Shown here one piece after another: positions 20,955 to 26,397 of a stretch of 26,397 nt of DNA. Positions within the stretch are counted from its first letter, which is position 1. The number at the start of each line of letters is the position of its first letter. This DNA is from CBFCZU01 sp965602635. Its GTDB lineage: Bacteria; Planctomycetota; Phycisphaerae; SM23-33. The notes beneath the pieces are model-generated. The model did no database searches. It saw only the letters and a program-made list of their open reading frames with translations, and was not told the DNA's origin. The translations under genes and the position numbers were made by a program. The stretch lies in NCBI GenBank assembly GCA_965602635.1, contig CBFCZU010000029.1, positions 1-26,397 on the forward strand, given 5' to 3'.

Positions 20955-21722
20955 CTACTCCAGTCCCATCTCGTGTAGGTTATCGAGCGAGATCTTCAGC
21001 GAGTCGAAGGGGTCGCGCTCGTAGCAATCGTCCTGCTCGATGCAGTACCACTGCACGCCGGCGTCTTTCGCCGCGGCCAGGATTGCGGGCCAGTTGAGGT
21101 TGCCCTCTCCGATCTCGGCCATGCGAACCCCGTCCGGGCCCATGGTCATGTCCTTGAGGTGCAGCACGGGAATCCTGCCGGCGCAGCGGCGGATCCAATC
21201 GGCCGGGTCTCCGCCGCCGGCCTGGACCCAGTACGTGTCGATCTCCGCCTTGAGGTATCGCGGGTCGGACTTCTCGTACAGCAGCTCCAGCCAGGTCTTG
21301 CCGCCGGCCTTCTGGAACTCGAAGTTGTGGTTGTGATAGGAGAAGTCCATCCCGGCGGCGACGATCTTCTTGCCGACCTCGTCGGCCAGGCGGGCGAACT
21401 CGGCGATTCCCTCGGCGCTGCGGTACTCGCCGGGCATGCCCCCGATGGCCGGGTGCTCGCAGCCCCACATCCGGTGCTCCCCGATGACCTTGTCGAAATC
21501 ATCGACCAGCCGTCCCCAGGCGGTGTGGGTCGAGGCGCAGGTCAGCTCCTCGCCCTCGAGCATCCTGGCGATCTCGCCCGGATCGCACGGCCCGAAGGCG
21601 GAAATCTGGATCGCGTCGTAGCCGATGGCCTTGACCTTGACCAGCGTCCTGGCGATGTCCTCGGGCGTCTTGGTGAACTGCCGAACCGTGTATAACTGGG
21701 CTGCGAGAACCGATTGGGGCAT
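20955..21722 (-). CDS. Sugar phosphate isomerase/epimerase-like TIM-barrel protein
   Basis: A 255-aa protein of the xylose-isomerase-like TIM-barrel family that includes IolE-type dehydratases and hexulose epimerases. Metal-site candidates are visible in order: the His-rich segment NHNFEF, the Glu/Asp of KAEIDTYWV, the LHLKDM segment, and a late EQDD. The start at 21722 follows AAAGGA by 8 nt; an upstream in-frame methionine has no such site and lies in repeat-proximal DNA. The gene lies alone between two copies of the repeat array, separated from trpB by only the array. The substrate cannot be deduced. Confidence 0.88.
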   Translation of the reverse strand: MPQSVLAAQLYTVRQFTKTPEDIARTLVKVKAIGYDAIQISAFGPCDPGEIARMLEGEELTCASTHTAWGRLVDDFDKVIGEHRMWGCEHPAIGGMPGEYRSAEGIAEFARLADEVGKKIVAAGMDFSYHNHNFEFQKAGGKTWLELLYEKSDPRYLKAEIDTYWVQAGGGDPADWIRRCAGRIPVLHLKDMTMGPDGVRMAEIGEGNLNWPAILAAAKDAGVQWYCIEQDDCYERDPFDSLKISLDNLHEMGLE

Positions 21723-21750
21723 CTCGAGATTCCTTTCGCGCGAGGGCAAA

Positions 21751-21915
21751 GGGCTTTCAGCTTTCACCTGCCTTCGCCAAGGCTTCGGCAGGCAGGGCTT
21801 TCAGCTTTCACCCGCCTTCGCCAAGGCTTCCGGCTTCGCTCGAGCTTCCGGCTTCGCCGAGGCTACGCCGGACAAGTCGCCGGACAAGTCGGCGGGCAAG
21901 GCTTTCAGCTTTTCT
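21751..21915. repeat. Repeat array downstream of the polytopic membrane gene, copy 2
   Basis: Same modules as 20829-20954 plus an additional partial unit near the start. The right edge overlaps the last codons and stop of the minus-strand gene at 21905-22876, whose C-terminal residues are therefore encoded by repeat DNA. Confidence 0.85.
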
Positions 21916-22876
21916 CTGCCGTTGTCTTCTGGTTTTCCTGGCCGTGGTGCAGTCTGGCGTAGTGGAATCTACGCGACAGCCAGAATCCGCCGACGGCCCC
22001 GGCCCCGCCGAGGGTCATCCAGTCCACGGGCAGTGCCGCCCGCAGCGGCAGGTTCTGGGCGACCAACAGGGCGGCGTGCCAGGTGGGCTGGTCAGGATAG
22101 TCTGCGACCAGGTACCCCAGCGCGAACACGGCCACGGCCATTACCACCGGCCCCAACCAGCAGGCGGCCGCCGCTCGGGCCGGGAACGTCTGATGCGCTA
22201 TCAGGGCCGAGAGGAAAAAGCTGCCCGCCAGGGCAAAGGCAATCTGCCCCCGGTCCGGCGAGCGGAAGGTCAGCACCAGCAGTACGGTGGCGGCGGCCAT
22301 CTCCATCAGCAGGCATGCGCCCGCGCGTGCGGCGCCCGCCCGCAGGGTCGTCGCCGGCTCGCCCGGCTCCGAGGGTCGCCCCTGGCCGCCGGGTTGCTCG
22401 TCGCCGCCCGAGAGCTGCTCGGGCTGCTCCTTCCAGACCCAGCGCGGCGCCAGCCGGCGGAACACGCTCCGGACCAGCAGGATCACCGCCGCCGCGGCGA
22501 ACAGCACCGCCACCATCAGCAGCGCCTCGACCGCCAGCTTGAGAAAGACCCACCGGGGGTCGGGGAACTGCCACAGGACCGTCCGCATGGGTGCGCTGCG
22601 GAGGCTGAGCCCGGCGGCGCCGACGAGCGTCGCCAGCAGCGCCCCCTCCGGCCTGGCCGGGAGGGTCACCAGGGCACAGCCGACGGCAAAGGCAAGCACC
22701 AGGGCCGCGAAGACGGCGAAGCAGGCGTAGTGGCCGGTGGGGATGAAGGTCAGGGCGGACTGCGGGTCCTCCGGCTGGACCAGGCGCCAGCCCACGAACC
22801 ACATGAACGCCAGGGCGGCCGCCGCCGCGGCCTGCACGTGGGCCTTCTCCAGCCAATGTCTGAACTGCGGGGTCAT
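21905..22876 (-). CDS. Polytopic membrane protein of unknown function
   Basis: A 323-aa hydrophobic protein with about seven or eight membrane helices, around residues 16-35, 48-70, 77-90, 110-136, 180-200, 206-225, 230-251 and 282-300. A hydrophilic, Gly/Pro/Glu-rich loop near 145-175 separates two halves. I recognise no family. The ATG at 22876 has no clear ribosome site; translation from further upstream is possible but would add a non-hydrophobic, low-complexity leader. The C-terminal tail (HHGQENQKTTAEKS) ends inside a repeat array, so the native end may have been replaced. Confidence 0.65.
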   Translation of the reverse strand: MTPQFRHWLEKAHVQAAAAAALAFMWFVGWRLVQPEDPQSALTFIPTGHYACFAVFAALVLAFAVGCALVTLPARPEGALLATLVGAAGLSLRSAPMRTVLWQFPDPRWVFLKLAVEALLMVAVLFAAAAVILLVRSVFRRLAPRWVWKEQPEQLSGGDEQPGGQGRPSEPGEPATTLRAGAARAGACLLMEMAAATVLLVLTFRSPDRGQIAFALAGSFFLSALIAHQTFPARAAAACWLGPVVMAVAVFALGYLVADYPDQPTWHAALLVAQNLPLRAALPVDWMTLGGAGAVGGFWLSRRFHYARLHHGQENQKTTAEKS

Positions 22877-23104
22877 TTTATGTGCCGATTCGGTTCGCCT
22901 TCCGCCGGGCAGTGCGGCGGCACCCGGCGGCCTGGGAAACGCGCAGATCTCGGTCCGCGAAACCGCGCGCGTATCGTAATCGCATGCGCCGGCAAAGGCA
23001 AACTCCATGACCGGCCCGGCGGCGGAAAAGATTCGCCCCGGCGCCCGGCGCGGCGGAGGCCGACTGACCGCCGGGCGGCATTCCTGCCGATATAGCCAGT
23101 GAGC

Positions 23105-23419
23105 ATGGCGCAGTCCAAGCTCATCCTGATCGCCTGCCCCCAGCACCGCAGGCACGTCCGCGGGTGGTATGCCTGCGACGATTCCGGGCGCTACCGCCTG
23201 TCGGCCGACGGCAGCTTCAACCTGGAGCTGGTCCGCTGCGACCAGGACGGCGGGCGGTGCGCCGAGACGCTCTGCGCCCTGCACCGCTACAACCGCCGCG
23301 GGCCGGGAACATGGTACCCCTCACACGTCCGCGCCATGCCGTCGGGGCGGACGCCCCGGCGGGCGAGACGGCTGGCCCCGACCGGCGCGAGCGACGCGAC
23401 CTTTGACCAGCACCTCTGA
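23105..23419 (+). CDS. Small Cys-containing protein, unknown function
   Basis: A protein of about 104 aa. LILIACPQH near the N-terminus and RCDQDGGRCAETLCALHRYN in the middle give several Cys and His, which might bind a metal, and an arginine-rich tail follows. The start is uncertain: GTG at 23099 or ATG at 23105, neither with a strong ribosome site. It is convergent with the SGNH hydrolase gene, and a hairpin lies between the two stops. No family recognised. Confidence 0.5.
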   Translation: MAQSKLILIACPQHRRHVRGWYACDDSGRYRLSADGSFNLELVRCDQDGGRCAETLCALHRYNRRGPGTWYPSHVRAMPSGRTPRRARRLAPTGASDATFDQHL

Positions 23420-23433
23420 CCGGGCGCAATGAA

Positions 23434-23460
23434 AGCCCGCGCCGCAAACGGACGCGGGCT
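23434..23460. terminator. Bidirectional terminator between convergent genes
   Basis: AGCCCGCG (23434-23441) pairs with CGCGGGCT (23453-23460), loop 11 nt. In the minus direction the stem is followed by TTTCATT, a short T-rich tail, just 22 bp after the SGNH hydrolase stop codon. Confidence 0.75.
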
Positions 23461-23481
23461 CGTGTTCTCCGCGGGTCGGCC

Positions 23482-24381
23482 TTACCTGGACGCCTTTATG
23501 TGCGCATCGAGGACCTCGATGAGCACCTCGTGGTAGCTCTTCACCACCACGTAGTTCCGCAGCGTGAAGCCGTTGTGCTTCAGGCCGTCGGCCGAGTAGT
23601 CGCCCACCCACTTCTGGGGGTTCGACGGGTGCACCCCGTCGGCCGCGACCAGCGTGGGCACCTGGTACACGCCGCCCTTGTAGGTGCCCTTGAACTTCGG
23701 CAGCGCCCCGTCCCAGTCGGTCGGGCGGCGGGCCATGATGGCCTTGTAGAAGTCGCACAGCGGCACCTTCTTGTCCTTGGCGATCTTGCGGACCGCCTCG
23801 ACGAAGGTCTTGGCCTTGGCGTCGAAGCCGTGGCGCGGCGGGATGGTCGAGAGGATCACGATCGTCCCGTTGTCCAGGCACTTCTGGACGACCTCGGCCG
23901 TCTTCGTCCGGTACTCGGCCAGGGCCAGGGCGCCCAGGTCGTTGGTGCCGAACATGATCAGCGCCACCTCGGGCTCCATCCTCTTGAGCCACGCGTCCAC
24001 GTTCTGGTGGGCCCAGCGGATGGTCATCATGCCGGTGTTGCCGAACCCGCCGCCCTTCCAGCCGGCCCAGCACTTGTCCTGCATGTAGCTCTTGGTCAGG
24101 TCGAATGCCTTCTGCGTGTCCTTGTCCATGTTCTTGTGCGAGTACTTCAGCGACGACCAGAAGGCCTTGGTGACGGTGATGGAGTCGCCGAAGTGGGCGA
24201 AGGTGGCCTTGTGGCCCTTGAACTTGGCGTGGACCTTCTTCATGGGCTCGACCCAGTAGGGTTTCGCGGCCGGCTTTGTGGCGGCGGGCTTCTTGGCCTC
24301 GGCTGCCGGCTTCTTGGCGGCGCTGAGCAGGCCGGCCGCTGCAAGCGTTACGGCCGTCAACGTCAGGACGATCTTTCTCAT
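23482..24381 (-). CDS. Secreted SGNH/GDSL-family hydrolase
   Basis: A 299-aa exported esterase-type hydrolase. It has a signal peptide (about residues 1-22), then a Lys/Ala/Pro-rich linker (about 23-41). The SGNH catalytic blocks are in order: GDSIT with Ser67, a Gly-rich segment GGGFGNTG, FGTND with Asn147, and DGVHPS with Asp248 and His251. This family deacylates or deacetylates carbohydrates and lipids; the substrate is not evident. The ATG at 24381 is 7 nt after AAGGAG, whereas the ATG two codons earlier is only 1 nt from it. A bidirectional terminator follows. Confidence 0.9.
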   Translation of the reverse strand: MRKIVLTLTAVTLAAAGLLSAAKKPAAEAKKPAATKPAAKPYWVEPMKKVHAKFKGHKATFAHFGDSITVTKAFWSSLKYSHKNMDKDTQKAFDLTKSYMQDKCWAGWKGGGFGNTGMMTIRWAHQNVDAWLKRMEPEVALIMFGTNDLGALALAEYRTKTAEVVQKCLDNGTIVILSTIPPRHGFDAKAKTFVEAVRKIAKDKKVPLCDFYKAIMARRPTDWDGALPKFKGTYKGGVYQVPTLVAADGVHPSNPQKWVGDYSADGLKHNGFTLRNYVVVKSYHEVLIEVLDAHIKASR

Positions 24382-24614
24382 GGTCATTCTCCTTTGTGGT
24401 CCGGTTACCTACTTTAACCCGCGTGGCGGGGGGAAAGTCCGGTGAGTGGGCAAGGCATGTCGGGAATCCACCGGGCGGGCTGCTGTCAGCGTTTCCTCAG
24501 ACGCTCTCCGAAGTCACGTGCCGCTCCCCCGGCCCCAGATGGCCGGTAGGCCACATTCTCCCCGCCCACTGGGCCAGCGTCAAGGCCCTCCCGGCCAATC
24601 TGCCTGCCTTCCTC
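24382..24614. other. Intergenic region left of the PEP-CTERM promoter
   Basis: No gene is supported here. The stretch between the SGNH hydrolase start and the promoter at 24615 contains some open frames of low-complexity character that I do not call. Confidence 0.6.
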
Positions 24615-24642
24615 TTGACACATCCCCATTCGCCGGTACAAT
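24615..24642 (+). promoter_or_regulatory. Near-consensus sigma-70 promoter
   Basis: TTGACA (24615-24620), 16-bp spacer, TACAAT (24637-24642). Predicted transcription start near 24649. It has the same layout as the promoter at 10883-10911, and the following DNA shares the same 25-nt leader motif. Confidence 0.75.
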
Positions 24643-24648
24643 AGGCGG

Positions 24649-24793
24649 TGCCTGGGGTATTGCATTTCGCCCGGAAGGCTCAAGCTCGTGCTCAGCGGTT
24701 GGTGTACGCTGACAGGGCAGGGGGCTCGCCTGTTTCGTCAGCACTGGTGGGAGCCTGTATGACGCACTGATGGAACAGGAAAGGAGAGGGACG
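24649..24793 (+). promoter_or_regulatory. Long structured leader of a PEP-CTERM gene
   Basis: About 145 nt. It contains the 25-nt motif (24677-24701) shared with the leader at 10742-10876, then GCTGAC/GTCAGC pairing across GGGGGCTCGCCTG and CTGTTTCGTCAGC. The GGGGGCTCGCCTG block is shared with the leader of duplicate B (9778-9888), and CTGTTTCGTCAGC (24730-24742) with the leader at 8040-8244. It thus combines the two leader types seen elsewhere. Confidence 0.55.
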
Positions 24794-25585
24794 ATGAAGG
24801 TGAACTGGGTGAATCGTCTGATCGCGATGATGGCGGGCGTCGCGGCGATGTTGCTAGCCGCAACGGGAGTGGCTAGGGGCGACGACCTCTACGCGATCAC
24901 CTTCCGAAATGAACTCCTGTCCATTAACCCCGCCACGGGGGCGGGGACGCTGATCGGAGGGTTGGATACATGGATGAACGCGTATGGACTCTCCGACCGC
25001 GGTACGGAAATCCATACTTTTGACCAGGAGGCCGATTGCATCCGACAGTTGGACCCTGCGACCGGCCATACCCTGGCTACAATCGACGTTGGCATAGTAG
25101 AAGTCGGGGAAGGCTCTATCGCGTTCCGCAGCGATGGGATCGGCTTTCTCGTAACCTGCTGGGGCACCTTCTACCGTTTTGACATCACCGTCCCCAGCTC
25201 AGTCTTGGTGGGCACCACGTCGCCTGGCATGGATGGGTTGGACTTCAACGGAAATGACGTCCTCTACGGGCTGAGCCAGGCCAGCTGCGATCTCTACACT
25301 ATCGACGAGACAACTGCCATTGCGAGCCTGCTGGGCCCCACAGGGTATACCTGTAGCCTACCGCTGGCGGCGCTGACTTTCGCGTCAGACGGCACCCTGT
25401 ACGCAGTGATGAACGACACGCTCTACACCGTCAATCCGGCTACAGGCGCGGCCACTTGGGTGGGCCCGATCGGGTTTGACGAGGTCTCCGGCCTGACCGC
25501 TGTGATCCCCGAACCGGGCACACTGTCATTGCTGGCCTTCGGAGGGCTTGCCTTAGTCCGGCGTAGGCGGTACAATGACGGGTGA
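24794..25585 (+). CDS. Secreted PEP-CTERM protein with beta-propeller-like repeats
   Basis: A 263-aa exported protein: signal peptide (about residues 1-30), then repeated short beta segments with phrases LYAITFRNELLSINPATGAG, LYTIDETTAIASLLGPTGY and LYAVMNDTLYTVNPATGAAT. These are blades of a small beta propeller of the type that appears in PEP-CTERM or DUF4394-like proteins (family name tentative). The sorting tail is IPEPGTLSLLAFGGLALV then RRRRY. The ATG at 24794 follows AAGGAGAGGG. Base composition is less GC-rich than in the housekeeping genes. Location of the mature protein is expected to be the cell surface or periplasm after exosortase processing. Confidence 0.88.
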   Translation: MKVNWVNRLIAMMAGVAAMLLAATGVARGDDLYAITFRNELLSINPATGAGTLIGGLDTWMNAYGLSDRGTEIHTFDQEADCIRQLDPATGHTLATIDVGIVEVGEGSIAFRSDGIGFLVTCWGTFYRFDITVPSSVLVGTTSPGMDGLDFNGNDVLYGLSQASCDLYTIDETTAIASLLGPTGYTCSLPLAALTFASDGTLYAVMNDTLYTVNPATGAATWVGPIGFDEVSGLTAVIPEPGTLSLLAFGGLALVRRRRYNDG

Positions 25586-25684
25586 TGAATCCGTCCAGTT
25601 CCCCCCGGCTGGGCGGGTGATGCAGCCGTCCAGCGACCCCTCGCAACTGGCGATGGCCTCCTCCCCCGGCCGGCGGCGCGTCGG

Positions 25685-26397
25685 TCAAGCCTTCTTGGCG
25701 GGGCGCTTCTCGCGGCGCCGGCGGTCGTGGGCCGAGCCGTCGGCGTCCGCGAAGTACGTCCTGTTCATGGCCTTGCTGCCGAAGCAGCCGCGCCCGACGG
25801 CCTGGGCCGGGTCGATGGTCCGCACCACCACGTTCTCCCAGCCGCAGGTGGCCGCGATGATCCGACCCTCCGGCGAGAGCAGCACCGACTCGCCCGGGTG
25901 GCAGAACAGCACGAACAGCCCGTTCTCGTACGCCCGCTGGCGGATGAACCGCTCGTTGGCGCCCTCGCCCCACATGCCGTAGGAGTTGATTATCAGCACC
26001 CTCGCCCCGGCCAGCGCCGACGAACGCGCCGTCTCGGGGTACTGCCGGTCGGCGCAGATAAGGACGCCGATCGGGGCGTGGGGCGTCTGGAAGACGTAAT
26101 GGCCCCTGCCCAGCGTGTTGACCACCTCGAAGAGTGCGTGGATCTTGTCGTACTTGCCGACGATCTCGCCGGCCGGGTCGATGACAAACGTGGTGTTGTA
26201 CACGCTCTTGCCACGGCGGCGGTCGAGCGTGTTGACGAACAGGTGCACCCCCAGCTCGGCGGCGGCGGCGCGGACGGCGGGAATGCACTCGGCCTTGATC
26301 TCGTCGGCGAGGGCGAGCTGGCGCTTGCGGAACGCCGCCAGCCGCCTGGCGTAGCCCTTCGAGCCGCGATCCTCAGGCCGGATTCTGTGCTTGGGCA
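25685..26397 (-). CDS. Carbon-nitrogen hydrolase (nitrilase family), 5' end outside window
   Basis: About 237 residues of a nitrilase-superfamily amidohydrolase are present; the coding frame runs off the right edge at 26397. Visible family features are the Lys of the catalytic triad in GKYDKIHALFE, the catalytic Cys in GVLICADRQYPE and the downstream LIINSYGMWG block. The catalytic Glu should lie in the missing N-terminal part. The enzyme hydrolyses or transfers amide/nitrile-type substrates; the specific one is unknown. The C-terminus is Arg/Lys-rich. It converges with the PEP-CTERM gene, with about 100 bp between stops and no obvious terminator. Confidence 0.88.
   Translation of the reverse strand, partial: PKHRIRPEDRGSKGYARRLAAFRKRQLALADEIKAECIPAVRAAAAELGVHLFVNTLDRRRGKSVYNTTFVIDPAGEIVGKYDKIHALFEVVNTLGRGHYVFQTPHAPIGVLICADRQYPETARSSALAGARVLIINSYGMWGEGANERFIRQRAYENGLFVLFCHPGESVLLSPEGRIIAATCGWENVVVRTIDPAQAVGRGCFGSKAMNRTYFADADGSAHDRRRREKRPAKKA

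Noticed and set aside
20829..21915. Possible CRISPR array in the repeated modules around the isomerase gene
   Set aside because: Units are 12 and 18 bp, contiguous rather than separated by unique spacers of uniform length, and no cas genes are present.
22877..23098. Extension of the polytopic membrane protein to an upstream start
   Set aside because: The additional N-terminal sequence is not hydrophobic, is Arg/Pro/Gly-rich and precedes the first membrane helix without a clear ribosome site; the evidence favours the start at 22876, though not strongly.
24649..24793. A known riboswitch (for example cyclic di-GMP type) in the PEP-CTERM leaders
   Set aside because: I could not match the conserved cores of riboswitch classes I know. 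I therefore describe the element only as a structured leader.

Overview
The window looks like a chromosomal segment of a high-GC planctomycete, probably of the Phycisphaerae type. The clues are several secreted proteins ending in PEP-CTERM sorting tails, a dockerin-like repeat pair of the form GD-N-D--VDGLDYVVW, secreted proteins with Thr-Thr-Arg-Pro linkers, an ECF sigma factor with a membrane coiled-coil partner, and interspersed GC-rich palindromic repeats. No rRNA, tRNA, transposase, integrase or CRISPR array was seen. The taxonomic call is inference from gene style, not from a marker gene.

Layout. Positions 1-905 hold no convincing gene and are packed with repeats: a small hairpin, a 7-bp tandem repeat, two identical 14-bp palindromes and a large imperfect inverted repeat. 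A multi-pass membrane protein (906-1694, minus) sits between two copies of an 89-bp direct repeat. Two unrelated putative lipoproteins converge at 2735/2776. An ECF sigma factor, a membrane-anchored coiled-coil protein and a TPR-like lipoprotein form a plus-strand operon (3671-5728), followed by a beta-hydroxyacid dehydrogenase (5754-6650).

From 6702 to 10741, four minus-strand genes encode secreted PEP-CTERM proteins. Two of them are a tandem duplicate with a 456-bp identical core. A fifth PEP-CTERM gene lies at 24794-25585. These genes have long 5' leaders. Three leaders follow near-consensus TTGACA/TATAAT-type promoters, and the leaders share sequence and stem architecture. This is the most interesting signal in the window.

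At 11118-14920 an HtrA-like serine protease lipoprotein is followed after 2 nt by an 800-aa protein that looks like a two-domain pseudoprotease with two PDZ domains. The rest is mostly housekeeping: prephenate dehydrogenase (tyrA), acetyl-CoA carboxylase alpha (accA), a Kdo/heptose-kinase-like protein, cysteine synthase (cysK), tryptophan synthase (trpB-trpA overlapping by 4 nt), a sugar-phosphate isomerase-like protein between two copies of a repeat array, an unknown polytopic membrane protein, a small Cys-containing protein, a secreted SGNH hydrolase, and a nitrilase-family protein cut off by the window end.

How they work together. The envelope theme dominates: PEP-CTERM proteins, HtrA quality control, the ECF sigma module, lipoproteins and an LPS-core-type kinase. 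The amino-acid genes (tyrA, trpBA, cysK) are scattered single loci or a small pair, as is common in planctomycetes.
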